DNA of 64,000 bases, from NCBI RefSeq assembly GCF_947491795.1, contig NZ_CANLKW010000003.1, positions 910,186-974,185 on the forward strand. The letters are read 5' to 3'. Positions 36,701 to 46,501 of the stretch are shown here, in pieces. This DNA is from an uncultured Roseobacter sp. Lineage in GTDB: Bacteria > Pseudomonadota > Alphaproteobacteria > Rhodobacterales > Rhodobacteraceae. The translations under genes were made by a program, and so were the position numbers. The notes under the pieces are model-generated. The model ran no database searches. It was not told the origin of the DNA and saw only the letters and a program-made list of their open reading frames with translations. The first letter of the stretch is position 1; every line of letters starts with the position of its first letter.

Positions 36701-38415
36701 CAGGCGGCCAGTTCATCCGCGCTGAGGGTGTAGAGATCACCGGCGCCATTGCGCGCCTGCGCCAGCAGAGCGGCGTGTTCCGGCAGCAGACGCAGAATGT
36801 AGAACCGGGCCAGTTTCTCGCGGGCGGTGTCTTTGCCAGCAAGTGCCGCACGCAGATGCACCCATCCGCCCAGAACGCGCGCAAATGCCCGCAGGTAAGG
36901 AACCGCGCCGCCAAAACGTGTGGTCATGTCCTCTTCGCTGACCAGCCATTCTGTGGTTTCACGCAAGGTTTCGCTGGCCTGCCAGACGGCATCTCCAAGG
37001 TCGGGAAAGCTGCTGCGGGCCTCTTCTGCGCAGGCTTCGATCTCGTCGAGCAGCCTGAACGCTGCATCCCCCCCGTCCATCATTTTGCGCGCCACAAGAT
37101 CCATCGCCTGGATACCGTTGGTACCTTCGTAAATGGCGGTCACCCGCACGTCCCGGCAGAACTGTGCCGCACCCGTTTCCTCGATAAAGCCCATCCCACC
37201 ATGTACCTGCAGCCCCATGTCGCTGACGGCGATGCCAGTCTCGGTGCCAAAGGATTTGTTGACAGGTGTCAGCAGAGCAGCCCGGGCTTTCCAGTGGTCC
37301 TCTCCGGTGGCATTCGCCATATCAATTGCGACAGCGCAGCTCAGCGCGATACCGCGCGCAGCAAATGTATCCGCCTTCATGCTCATCAGCATGCGGCGCA
37401 CATCCGCATGATCGAGGATTGTGCCTGTGCCATCTGACACGGTGCTGCGACCCTGTTTGCGTTCCGTCGCATAGGCCAGTGCATGCTGAAACGCAGCCTC
37501 GGCCACGCCGATACCCTGAACACCGACACCAAGACGGGCATTGTTCATCATGGTGAACATGGCCGCCATTCCGCCCTGTTCCTTTCCGATCATCCAGCCG
37601 GTGGCATTGTCATATTCCATCACCGCGGTGGGTGAGCCATGCAAGCCGAGTTTGTGTTCCAGACTGACCACGCGGACACCGTTTGCCTTGCCCGGCGCCC
37701 CGGTATCATCCGGGATAAACTTGGGCACGAGAAACAGGGAAATCCCCCTGGTGCCCGCCGGCGCACCCGGCAGCCGGGCCAGCACCAGATGGCAGACATT
37801 CTCTGCCGCGTCGTGATCACCCCAGCTGATGTATATTTTCTGGCCGGTCACCGCATAGGTGCCGTCACCGTTATCGGTTGCTTTGGTCGACAGGGCACCC
37901 ACGTCAGAGCCCGCCTGAGGCTCGGTGAGGTTCATCGTACCACTCCACTCTCCCGAAATCAGCTTCGGCAGATAGAGCGCCCGGATTGCATCGCTGGCAT
38001 GGTGCTCCAGCGCTTCGATCTGCCCCTGGCTCATCAGCGGCGCAAGTTGCAGCGACAGGCAGGCCCCGCTCATCATATCGTTCACAGCTGAGGCAAGGGT
38101 TATCGGCAGCCCCATGCCCCCATGCCCGGGATCAGCCGAAATACCAATCCAGCCGCCCTCTGCTATCGCTTTCCAGCCGTCTGCGTAACCCGGCGACGTG
38201 CGCACGACGCCGTTTTCCAGATGCGCCGGATGCAGATCCCCAGGACGCTGAAGAGGTGCCAGAACGTCTTCGGAAAGACGTCCCGCCTCGGTCAGGATGG
38301 CGCGGGTCATGTCCGGTGTCGCTTCTGCGAAACGCTCTGTCTCTGTCACGCGATCAAAGCCGACGACATGGTCAAAAAGAAATGTGAAATCATCCACGGG
38401 CGCGGTATAGGTCAT
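36700..38415 (-). CDS. Acyl-CoA dehydrogenase
   Basis: 571 aa, the longer FadE-like class with a C-terminal extension. NLTEPQAGSDVGAL near 160-173 is the FAD/substrate motif, YEGTNGIQAMDLVARK near 430 carries the base region. Introduces the 2,3 double bond of acyl-CoA and passes electrons to ETF. ATG at 38415 has GGAGA 7 nt upstream; the frame to 38460 is longer but lacks an RBS. Confidence 0.92.
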   Translation of the reverse strand: MTYTAPVDDFTFLFDHVVGFDRVTETERFAEATPDMTRAILTEAGRLSEDVLAPLQRPGDLHPAHLENGVVRTSPGYADGWKAIAEGGWIGISADPGHGGMGLPITLASAVNDMMSGACLSLQLAPLMSQGQIEALEHHASDAIRALYLPKLISGEWSGTMNLTEPQAGSDVGALSTKATDNGDGTYAVTGQKIYISWGDHDAAENVCHLVLARLPGAPAGTRGISLFLVPKFIPDDTGAPGKANGVRVVSLEHKLGLHGSPTAVMEYDNATGWMIGKEQGGMAAMFTMMNNARLGVGVQGIGVAEAAFQHALAYATERKQGRSTVSDGTGTILDHADVRRMLMSMKADTFAARGIALSCAVAIDMANATGEDHWKARAALLTPVNKSFGTETGIAVSDMGLQVHGGMGFIEETGAAQFCRDVRVTAIYEGTNGIQAMDLVARKMMDGGDAAFRLLDEIEACAEEARSSFPDLGDAVWQASETLRETTEWLVSEEDMTTRFGGAVPYLRAFARVLGGWVHLRAALAGKDTAREKLARFYILRLLPEHAALLAQARNGAGDLYTLSADELAA

Positions 38416-38538
38416 GGAAAGGTCTCCGGCATCGCTGCGCGCTGGCTTGGCAAGTCGCACGGCAGCTTATAAGGCGTGATCCAGATCATGGAACGGCATT
38501 GCCCGGGCGGCAACCAGAACGCGGCGTCACGAAGTCAG

Positions 38539-39480
38539 ATGAACCAGAGCTTAACCCAAATGCTGACGGCAGATGATGCAGGCATTGCGCGTGCGGCTTC
38601 CCTGTTGGAAAGCGGCCTGACCGTCGCCTTTCCCACCGAGACGGTGTACGGCCTCGGTGCGGATGCGCGCAACGGAACGGCTGTGGCGGCCGTTTATGAG
38701 GCCAAGGGCAGGCCAGCTTTCAACCCGCTGATCGTGCACGTGGCAGGGACGCAGCAGGCACAGGAATACGTTCACTGGAGCGATACAGCGGACCTTCTCG
38801 CGCGACATTTCTGGCCTGGTCCGCTGACACTGGTTCTGCCGCTGCGCGAGGGTCATGGGCTGGCATCGCTGGTCACAGCGGGGCTGCCGACCGTGGCCAT
38901 CCGCGTCCCTGCCCATCCTGCCGCCCGCGCACTGCTGCAGGCCTTTGGGGGCCCGGTCGCGGCACCTTCTGCAAACCCCTCCGGACGTATCAGCCCCACG
39001 CGGGCCGACCATGTGATGGCGGGACTTGGAGGAAAAATCGCGGCGGTACTGGACGATGGCCCCTGCACCGTTGGCCTGGAAAGCACGATCGTGGCCACCG
39101 ATCCGCAAGCGCTGCTATTGCGCGCGGGCGGGCTGGCAACCGAAGAGCTCGCGCGCGTGCTGGGAGAGATGCCCGGCCAGCCGGAAGCGGGAGCTATCAC
39201 CAGCCCCGGGCAATTACTGTCGCACTATGCGCCGGGCGCGCCATTGCGGCTTGATGCCTGTGCGCCCGTTTCAGGCGAAGTAATGCTCGGTTTTGGCCGG
39301 ATGGACTGCGATCTGAACCTGTCAGAACGGGGCGACTTGACAGAAGCCGCCACCCGGCTTTTTGACTGCCTGCATCAGCTGGACCGAACGGGCAAACCCA
39401 TCGCCGTAGCGCCGATCCCGGAGCATGGTCTTGGCCGCGCCATCAACGACAGGCTGCGGCGGGCTGCCGCCCCGCGCTGA
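38539..39480 (+). CDS. L-threonylcarbamoyladenylate synthase
   Basis: 313 aa. YrdC-like domain 1-200 (FPTETVYGLGADARN, KGRPAFNPLIVHV, PSANPSGRISPT) followed by a Sua5 C-terminal domain, so it is the two-domain type. Makes threonylcarbamoyl-AMP for tRNA t6A. Start at 38539 is the most typical of several ATGs; RBS is weak. Divergent from the acyl-CoA dehydrogenase. Confidence 0.92.
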   Translation: MNQSLTQMLTADDAGIARAASLLESGLTVAFPTETVYGLGADARNGTAVAAVYEAKGRPAFNPLIVHVAGTQQAQEYVHWSDTADLLARHFWPGPLTLVLPLREGHGLASLVTAGLPTVAIRVPAHPAARALLQAFGGPVAAPSANPSGRISPTRADHVMAGLGGKIAAVLDDGPCTVGLESTIVATDPQALLLRAGGLATEELARVLGEMPGQPEAGAITSPGQLLSHYAPGAPLRLDACAPVSGEVMLGFGRMDCDLNLSERGDLTEAATRLFDCLHQLDRTGKPIAVAPIPEHGLGRAINDRLRRAAAPR

Positions 39481-39484
39481 GACA

Positions 39485-40069
39485 TCAGGCGTGACCGGCC
39501 TCGCTTGACAGCAAAACCGGGTCAACGCCCATAGTTTTGAGTGCTTCAAGCCACTGCAGCCGGGCGGCGGTGCCAAACACCAGCCGCTGTGAACCTTCGG
39601 CAATCAGCCAGCCATTGCGGGCGATCTCGCTCTCCAGCTGCCCGGGACCCCAGCCTGCATACCCCAGCATCATCAGTGCCCGTTTGGGTCCCTCGCCCTT
39701 TGCGATCTCTTCCAGGATATCCAGCGTGGCGGTCATCCCAAAGCCTCCCGGAACCGCAAGCGTGTGCAGTGCGGACTGGTAATCACCTGAATGGAGCACA
39801 AAACCACGACCCGTCTCGACCGGCCCACCAAAATGCACAGGCATGGATCTGGCTTCTTCTGTCGGTTCGATCTCGAGCTGATCGAGCACATCGCTCATAC
39901 GGATATCATCGGTGACTTTGTTCAGGATCAGGCCCATCGCGCCCTTTTGCGAATAGTCGCAGATCAGCACAACGGACTGCTCAAAACGCGGATCATCCAT
40001 TGCCGGCATGGCCACCAGCAACCTGCCAGCCAGATGCAGTCCGTTTTCTGAGTTGAGTGCCCCCGTCAT
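39485..40069 (-). CDS. YqgE/AlgH family protein
   Basis: 194 aa. [28 protein letters not shown] and [16 protein letters not shown] are the hallmarks of the family, of unknown biochemical role. Convergent with the Sua5 gene, 4 nt apart. Confidence 0.92.
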   Translation of the reverse strand: MTGALNSENGLHLAGRLLVAMPAMDDPRFEQSVVLICDYSQKGAMGLILNKVTDDIRMSDVLDQLEIEPTEEARSMPVHFGGPVETGRGFVLHSGDYQSALHTLAVPGGFGMTATLDILEEIAKGEGPKRALMMLGYAGWGPGQLESEIARNGWLIAEGSQRLVFGTAARLQWLEALKTMGVDPVLLSSEAGHA

Positions 40070-40188
40070 AGCTCAACCATGGCGACTTGCCCTTTGTGGC
40101 GCAAGTCCCGCACCGGGGCAAAAACGGCGAAACATGGCTGACCTTAACGTGACTTGGCATTTCAGCGCATCGGGCGCATATCGGAAGC

Positions 40189-40998
40189 ATGAAAAACGCA
40201 ATTCTGTTCTCTGCCCTCATCAGCCTTGGCATGGCCGGACCATTGTCTGCGCAGTCCGGCTTCAAAGAACCGGTCACAGCACAGGTCTTGCCCGGCTGGG
40301 TGAAAACCGACGGTACACGGGTCGCCGCGCTGCATCTGTCGCTGGCGCCAGGCTGGAAGACCTATTGGCGCGCGCCGGGCGACGCTGGTATCCCGCCTGC
40401 ATTCGACTGGGCCGGATCTTCCAATCTTTCTTCGGTCGGCATTTCCTGGCCTGCACCAAGCGTATTCGACCAGAATGGCATGCGGTCTATCGGGTACGAG
40501 AATGAGTTGATTATTCCGCTGACAATTACTCCCCGCAGCCCGGGTAAACCTGTCAGGCTGTCTGTCGACATGGACCTTGGCGTCTGTTCAGACATCTGCG
40601 TGCCATATGAACTCGAATTCGAGGCCACGCTGGACAGTGACGCAAGCCGCCCGACTCCGGCAATTGCTGCAGCGCTGGCCCAGATGCCCTATTCCGCCAG
40701 AGAGGCCGGTGTGACCTCTGCGACATGCCGGGTGGAGCCGACCGAGGATGGCATCAGGCTCGAAGCGCGTGTGTCTATGCCCTCTGCCGGTGGCCAGGAA
40801 GTCGCAGTGATTGAACCGGGTGTTCCGGGGGTCTGGGTCAGCGAAGCGGACACCCGTCGCAACGGAAACAGCGTCGTCGCAGTATCAGAAATGATCCATG
40901 CGGACGGCGGGGCAATTGCACTTGACCGAAAAGCGATCCGGATCACGGTGCTGGGCAGCAGCCATGCCGTTGATATTCAGGGCTGTACACCCGGCTGA
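40189..40998 (+). CDS. Exported protein with DsbD N-terminal-like domain
   Basis: 269 aa. Signal peptide 1-21 (GPLSAQ). LAPGWKTYWRAPGDAGIPP and VCSDICVPYELEF (two Cys, CSDIC) match the periplasmic immunoglobulin-fold domain of DsbD. The membrane and thioredoxin parts of DsbD are missing, so it may take electrons from another transporter such as CcdA. Overlaps the convergent RND gene by 22 nt. Confidence 0.82.
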   Translation: MKNAILFSALISLGMAGPLSAQSGFKEPVTAQVLPGWVKTDGTRVAALHLSLAPGWKTYWRAPGDAGIPPAFDWAGSSNLSSVGISWPAPSVFDQNGMRSIGYENELIIPLTITPRSPGKPVRLSVDMDLGVCSDICVPYELEFEATLDSDASRPTPAIAAALAQMPYSAREAGVTSATCRVEPTEDGIRLEARVSMPSAGGQEVAVIEPGVPGVWVSEADTRRNGNSVVAVSEMIHADGGAIALDRKAIRITVLGSSHAVDIQGCTPG

Positions 40999-43900
40999 AG
41001 CGGACGGCGGCGCACAGTAAGCCAGGCCGCAGCAGTAACATAAGCCACCAGCGAAATCACGGCACATCCCGCAACAAATATCACAAACGCCGCCGTAACC
41101 GGTGCAAGCCCTGCAATGAATGGGACAGCGCGCAGCATCACCTCTGGCAGGGCGTCCCGCCATGCAACCATCCCCAGTGTTGCGCATGCCCAGACCGCAA
41201 TCACACTCCACAGCATCGCAAAACTGACCCTGACACCCCGAACGGGTGCGCGCAGTCCCCGGCGCATGGCTGCAATCTGCCGGGACAGGTCATGCCCGAT
41301 GGCCAGCAGAGCGGGCACCACCAGCAACACCAGTACGACACCAAAGCCCAGGCCGTATACCAGTGTGATGATGGACGGTTTGAGGAACTGCGCCTGTACG
41401 CTTTTCTCGTAAAGCAGCGGCGCCATGCCCAGAACTGTTGTCAGTGTTGTCAGCAGAACCGGTCTGAGCCGGTCTGCAGCGCCATCGATAATCGAGGGGA
41501 TCAACCCGCGTTCCTGCGCATACTCGTCGATCGTGGTCACAAGAACGATAGAGTCGTTGATGATGATACCCGTCATGCCCAGCAGGCCCACAACCGTGAA
41601 CATGCTCAGCGGCACATCCCAGACGACATGCCCATAGATCGTCCCGATCAGACCAAAGGGAATGATGACCATAACGACTGCCGGGCGGGACCAGCTGCCA
41701 AATATCCAGGCCAGCACCAGGTAAATGCCCGCAAGGCACAGAATCTGACCGTTCAGCGCACCGCTGAGAAACGCACTTTCCTGCTCGGCAAGGCCAGCCA
41801 GCCTGTAGCGGATCTGACGTTCGCTGGCCACGGAGGGCAAAATTTCGTCCTGCAGTGTCTGCTGGATTTCATTGGCGCGGGCCGGATTGTCCTCCGAGAT
41901 ATCTCCTTTGACAGAGATCACGCGCACACCATTGTAGCGCTTGATCTCGCTGAAACCCGCACGCCGCTGCACGGTAACGATATCCGTCAGTGGGACGTAG
42001 AGACCCTCGGGCGTGCGCAGCTGAGTGCTTTCCAGAAAATCTGCTGTCAGCTCGTTTTCGGGCAGTTCCACGCGTATTTCGGCACTGCGTCGCCCTTCGG
42101 GATAGCTTGCGGCCTCGATCCCGCCCAGACGGTTGCGCAGCGTCTGGCCCAGAGCGTCGCTTGTGAACCCAAGCGCTTTGCCCCGCGCCGTCAGATCAAG
42201 GATCAGCTCTTCGCGGTCATATGCCAGCGTATCCTCAAGTGCCGAAACCTCAGGAAAACTGCTCAGAGCGGCCTGAATGTCGAGACTTGCGGCTTTGAGC
42301 GTCTGCGCATCAGCACCAAAGAGTTCGATGTCGAGCGTGTCCGCTTCCGGCCCGGACCGGGTGCGCCGGAAACTCACCACCTCTGCCAGCGGATGCTGGA
42401 TCACTGCCTTCTGCAGATCAGACACAAAGGCGCCGCTGGTAAAGGGGCGCAGATCGGCGTCCGTCAGTTCAATGGATATGCCGCCCAGCAGGTCGCCATC
42501 CTTGCCCTCAGCACCTGACAGACCTCTGCCCGCGTTGCCACCAATCCTGGCGACGGCGGACGTCACCGGCGCCACACCAAATTCTTCCTCGTACTCCGCG
42601 GAAACCTTGTCGAGCGCACTCTGCAGAAGGCCCATCATCGCGACGGTATCTGCACGCGACGCACCCTCTGCCATGGCAAAGTTTCCATAGAGCACACTGC
42701 GTTCCGGCGCGTTAAAAAACCGCCACTGCACGTCGCCGCGCAGAAAAACAGCAATCTGACTGGCCAGCAAAAGAATGGCTCCGGCAATTACCGCATACCG
42801 GCAGGTGATCACACCTGCCATGAAGGGTCGGAACAGCTTTTCCCGGAACCACACAAATCCCTTGTTTACCTGGCGGCTTGGCCAGTCATACCAGCGCTCT
42901 TTTGCCCGCGCCGCAAGCGCGTGGGACATGTGGTTGGGCAGTATCAGAAAGCATTCGATCAGCGATGCTGTGACAACCGCAATGACCGTAAGCGGGATAT
43001 CTTTGACAAACCGCCCGTACCATCCGTCAATCGCAGCAAGCCCCATAAAGGCGATAATCGTGGTCAGCGTCGCAGCCAGCACCGGCAAGGCCATGCGGCG
43101 GGCTGCATTTTCGGCTGCAACAACGGGGGGCTCGCCCAGGTGCCGCGCGCGGTAATCTGCGTGCTCTCCCACGACAATGGCATCATCAACGACGATCCCC
43201 AGCGTGATGATCAGGCCGAAAAGCGTGATCATATTCAGTGTCTGCCCACCGATATACATGATCGAAAGCGCCGCCAGCATCGCAACCGGGATGCCCGCAG
43301 CCACCCAGAACGCCGTGCGGGCGTTCAGAAACAGGAACAAAAGCGTCACGACCAGAGCAAGCCCCGTCAGACCATTATCAATCAGCATGCTGAGACGGGC
43401 GGAAATTGCCGCTGAGCGGGTGTTCACAAGTTCTGCGGTGACACCTTCGGGCAGGGTCATCTGCAACTGCGCGACTGCCTCTTCCACCGATTTCTGGATA
43501 TCAATCGCATCGCCCTGAACTGATCGGTCAATGCGCAGCGAAACAGCGGGGGTGTCGCCTACAAAAAAGCTCAGATCGCGATCGGGGCCGGGCCTGCTGA
43601 CCGTGGCAACATCGCCCAGGGTCAGCTGCGAACCGTCTTCGTTTGTCCGCAGTACGATACCCGAAATCTGATCGGCTGCACGTTTTTCCGAGCCTGTGGA
43701 AACGCGCGTGTTGGTTCCAGACACATCACCGGCAGGATCGGTATCAACCTCTGCCGCGATGATCTGCGCAATTTCGGCCATCGAAAGATCGTATGCCACC
43801 AGGTTCACCGATGGCACTTCGACAACTGTCTGCGGCGCCGCAACCCCCTGAAGCGTCGTTCGCGTAACACCCCGCGTGTACAGCATGGCAATCAGTTCAT

Positions 43901-44390
43901 CGCCAAAGAGCCCCAGTTGGTAGGCATCCACGGGACCATGAATAACAACATTGGTCACCCGGTCGCGCCAGCCGGTTGCGCGCACTTCGGGTTCCTCAGC
44001 GGCCTCTGGCAGGTCGGTTGTTTCATCTACAGCGATGCGCAGATCTGCGATGCCACGTTCCAGGTTCCAGTCAGGTTCAAACACCACATAGAGATACGCG
44101 CGCCCGGACTTGGCAGAGGAGGTCACGGTTTCCACCCCGTCCACTGCCATGAGTGACGGCGTCATCAGATCAACAACGGCGCGGTCCACCTCCTCGGCCC
44201 CGGCGCCCTCCCACTCTACCGTGACAGATGCCGCCTGGCGCACCACATCGGGAAAAAACTGCGCACGCAGATTGGGCAGTGACACAAGCCCTGACAGCAG
44301 GAGCACGACCAGTAACAGGTTGGCGGCCGTCCGGTGGCGGGTGAAGTAAGACAGAATGCCCGATGGGGTGATCGTCTGCAGCCCGCGCAT
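40977..44390 (-). CDS. RND-family efflux transporter permease
   Basis: 1137 aa, HAE1-like; twelve membrane helices in two repeats with two large periplasmic loops. Helix 4 has GIVVDDAIVVGEH with the proton-relay Asp pair. In helix 10, where AcrB has Lys 940, the text reads GIIINDSIVLV, so the lysine is not kept. Starts 2 nt after the adaptor gene stop. No outer-membrane factor gene lies beside it. Substrate unknown. Confidence 0.92.
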   Translation of the reverse strand: MRGLQTITPSGILSYFTRHRTAANLLLVVLLLSGLVSLPNLRAQFFPDVVRQAASVTVEWEGAGAEEVDRAVVDLMTPSLMAVDGVETVTSSAKSGRAYLYVVFEPDWNLERGIADLRIAVDETTDLPEAAEEPEVRATGWRDRVTNVVIHGPVDAYQLGLFGDELIAMLYTRGVTRTTLQGVAAPQTVVEVPSVNLVAYDLSMAEIAQIIAAEVDTDPAGDVSGTNTRVSTGSEKRAADQISGIVLRTNEDGSQLTLGDVATVSRPGPDRDLSFFVGDTPAVSLRIDRSVQGDAIDIQKSVEEAVAQLQMTLPEGVTAELVNTRSAAISARLSMLIDNGLTGLALVVTLLFLFLNARTAFWVAAGIPVAMLAALSIMYIGGQTLNMITLFGLIITLGIVVDDAIVVGEHADYRARHLGEPPVVAAENAARRMALPVLAATLTTIIAFMGLAAIDGWYGRFVKDIPLTVIAVVTASLIECFLILPNHMSHALAARAKERWYDWPSRQVNKGFVWFREKLFRPFMAGVITCRYAVIAGAILLLASQIAVFLRGDVQWRFFNAPERSVLYGNFAMAEGASRADTVAMMGLLQSALDKVSAEYEEEFGVAPVTSAVARIGGNAGRGLSGAEGKDGDLLGGISIELTDADLRPFTSGAFVSDLQKAVIQHPLAEVVSFRRTRSGPEADTLDIELFGADAQTLKAASLDIQAALSSFPEVSALEDTLAYDREELILDLTARGKALGFTSDALGQTLRNRLGGIEAASYPEGRRSAEIRVELPENELTADFLESTQLRTPEGLYVPLTDIVTVQRRAGFSEIKRYNGVRVISVKGDISEDNPARANEIQQTLQDEILPSVASERQIRYRLAGLAEQESAFLSGALNGQILCLAGIYLVLAWIFGSWSRPAVVMVIIPFGLIGTIYGHVVWDVPLSMFTVVGLLGMTGIIINDSIVLVTTIDEYAQERGLIPSIIDGAADRLRPVLLTTLTTVLGMAPLLYEKSVQAQFLKPSIITLVYGLGFGVVLVLLVVPALLAIGHDLSRQIAAMRRGLRAPVRGVRVSFAMLWSVIAVWACATLGMVAWRDALPEVMLRAVPFIAGLAPVTAAFVIFVAGCAVISLVAYVTAAAWLTVRRRPLQPGVQP

Positions 44391-44392
44391 GT

Positions 44393-45859
44393 CTATCCGC
44401 CCATCCGGCTTTCAATGCGGCGCACGACCCTGCGAGGCACCCGGGTCTCAGCCAGTTGCGCAAGCACGCGCGCGCGCGCCGCTTCCGGCATTTCCCCGTT
44501 GTCGCGCACAAAGGCCACAAGGCGCGCACGCCGTTCATCGGTTAGTTCAATATTTTCAGACACGGCAGCGGCCTGCTCTTCGAGTGCGGCAGCAGTGTCC
44601 AGCGGCCGTACCGCGATACCGGGGCCAAGCAGCGGCGTGCGTGCGTTGACCACATCACGTCCCTCAAGGCCCTCACCGGATACGATAATCTCGTTCCCTT
44701 GCCGGCGCAGAAGCGTGACAGGCACCGAGATCAGACGACTGTCTTCTCCCATCACCAGTACATCGCCTGCAGCCCCCAGTGCTGCGGCTGGCAGGCGTAC
44801 CACACCGTCCAGAGGAGGTTCCTGAACTGTGACGGTCACAAAGTCGCCCGGGCGAAAACCGCGGGGGTCCGAAAGTGTCGCAAATATCAGCCGCCCGGTC
44901 TGACCCTCGGCAGCACCTGCACTGACACGGGTGATCGACCCGACCGCACGCAGATCTGCGCCCGTGACGTCAAGCGTCGCAGTCACAGAGGCCGGGATGA
45001 GATCCCCCGCAGCATCCAGAAGGCGGGTATATTGCGCCGTCGAAACACGGAACGCGACCTCCAGGTCGGAGGGGTCGATGAGATCGGCAAGGCGTTCGTT
45101 GACGCTGACCAGCCCCCCTGCAACCACGGCAGTTTCGCTCAGAACACCGTCAAACGGTGCCTTTATTGTGGTGTCCGTCAGACTGCGCCGGGCGTCTTCG
45201 AGGGCGATTTCCGCGCGCGACAGACGTGTGGCTGCCAGATCTATGCGGACCTCTGCCTGCGTCACGGCCTGGCGCGTCGAAATCACGACCGCGCGCGCCG
45301 CCGCTGCGGCCAGTTCTGCGGTCTCAACAGCGGCGGCTGTGCCCACGCCCCTTCCTGACAGATCAGACTGCCGCTCGAATGCCCGCGCGCGCAGGTCGGC
45401 CTGGTCTGCCGCTGCTTTCTGCTCTTCCCGCGCCAGCCCCAGGCTGCGTCCGGCATCGCGCACTTCGGCACGGGCGTCTTCCAGATCGGCAGTCAGCCGG
45501 TCAAGCTCTGACTGGGCATCGCGCGGATCGATCTGCAACAAAACATCGCCCTCGGAGACCGAACCGCCGTCCTCAAATTCCTCAGACAGCGAAATTATCC
45601 TGCCCGCAACAGCGGTCCGAAGTTCCAGCGTCCGCCGCGACGAAATCTCGCCAAAAGCGCGCAGCACGGGCTGTTCCCTGCCCGGCTCGGCTCTGGTGAG
45701 TGTGACGGCGAACACACGTTCGCGTGGCGCTGCGGATGGCGGCGCATCTGCAAACCGTACCTGCAGCGCGTCGCGTATCATCAGACCGGCAAAAACCAGC
45801 ATGCCCAGCGTCATCGACGCCAGGAAAAATCCGATCATACTCTGTCTCAAAAACCGCAT
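44393..45859 (-). CDS. RND efflux periplasmic adaptor subunit
   Basis: 488 aa from ATG at 45859. N-terminal membrane anchor (FFLASMTLGMLVFAGLMI, residues 10-27), lipoyl half, a long alpha hairpin of about 120 residues (DLEDARAEVRDAGRSLG onward), second lipoyl half (TTIKAPFDGVLSETAV), then beta barrel. Joins the pump to an outer-membrane channel. The frame runs upstream to 45925 but without a good RBS. Confidence 0.88.
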   Translation of the reverse strand: MRFLRQSMIGFFLASMTLGMLVFAGLMIRDALQVRFADAPPSAAPRERVFAVTLTRAEPGREQPVLRAFGEISSRRTLELRTAVAGRIISLSEEFEDGGSVSEGDVLLQIDPRDAQSELDRLTADLEDARAEVRDAGRSLGLAREEQKAAADQADLRARAFERQSDLSGRGVGTAAAVETAELAAAAARAVVISTRQAVTQAEVRIDLAATRLSRAEIALEDARRSLTDTTIKAPFDGVLSETAVVAGGLVSVNERLADLIDPSDLEVAFRVSTAQYTRLLDAAGDLIPASVTATLDVTGADLRAVGSITRVSAGAAEGQTGRLIFATLSDPRGFRPGDFVTVTVQEPPLDGVVRLPAAALGAAGDVLVMGEDSRLISVPVTLLRRQGNEIIVSGEGLEGRDVVNARTPLLGPGIAVRPLDTAAALEEQAAAVSENIELTDERRARLVAFVRDNGEMPEAARARVLAQLAETRVPRRVVRRIESRMGG

Positions 45860-45952
45860 GTGCTTCGCATTTCCAGGAGGTTGAGCCTGTCCACTATAAC
45901 CTAGAGGGCCCGAAAAAAATACCAACCCACAAGGGTGTTACGAAGCAAAAGC

Positions 45953-46495
45953 CTATTTCCGTCGCTGACTTTCTGTCAGCCTGGGCAGAATTTCCACAAA
46001 ATTGCAGGGACGGTGCCGGAAATCGAGCTGCATCTTCAGAATCTCGTCCCAGGCATCACGGCAGGCACCCGGACTGCCCGGCAGCGCAAAAAGATAGGTG
46101 CCATTGGCCACGCCGCCGGTGGCACGGCTTTGAACGGCACTGGTGCCGATCTTTTGCATCGAAACGATGGTAAAGACCGTGCCAAAGGCATCAATTTCTT
46201 TTTCGTATACATCCCGGTGCGCCTCGACCGTGACATCGCGGCCCGTCAGCCCGGTGCCACCCGTCGAAATGACAACATCAATTGCACTGTCGCGGCACCA
46301 GGCGCTCAACTGTGCGGCAATATCCTTTCGTTCGTCAGGAAGAATACGGCGGTCTGCAAGCTCATGGCCCGCCTCAAGCAGACGCGCGACAAGAACATCC
46401 CCGGACCGGTCCTGCGACAGATCACGGCTGTCTGACACCGTCAGAACCGCAATGCGCACCGGGATAAAGTCTTTGCTCTCGTCAATCCGGCTCAT
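45953..46495 (-). CDS. moaB: Molybdenum cofactor biosynthesis protein B
   Basis: 180 aa. Adenylylates molybdopterin before MoeA acts. ILTVSDSRDLSQDRSGD near the start and VVISTGGTGLTGRDVT with the GGTG motif, then FALPGSPGACRDAW. It is 13 kb from the fdhD-mobA-mobB-moeA cluster. Six nt after the uracil-DNA glycosylase gene. Confidence 0.93.
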   Translation of the reverse strand: MSRIDESKDFIPVRIAVLTVSDSRDLSQDRSGDVLVARLLEAGHELADRRILPDERKDIAAQLSAWCRDSAIDVVISTGGTGLTGRDVTVEAHRDVYEKEIDAFGTVFTIVSMQKIGTSAVQSRATGGVANGTYLFALPGSPGACRDAWDEILKMQLDFRHRPCNFVEILPRLTESQRRK

Positions 46496-46501
46496 CGGAC
46501 C

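Noticed and set aside
41292..42518. 408-codon plus-strand open frame
   Set aside because: Antisense to the RND permease; rich in His, Gln and Arg as shadows usually are.
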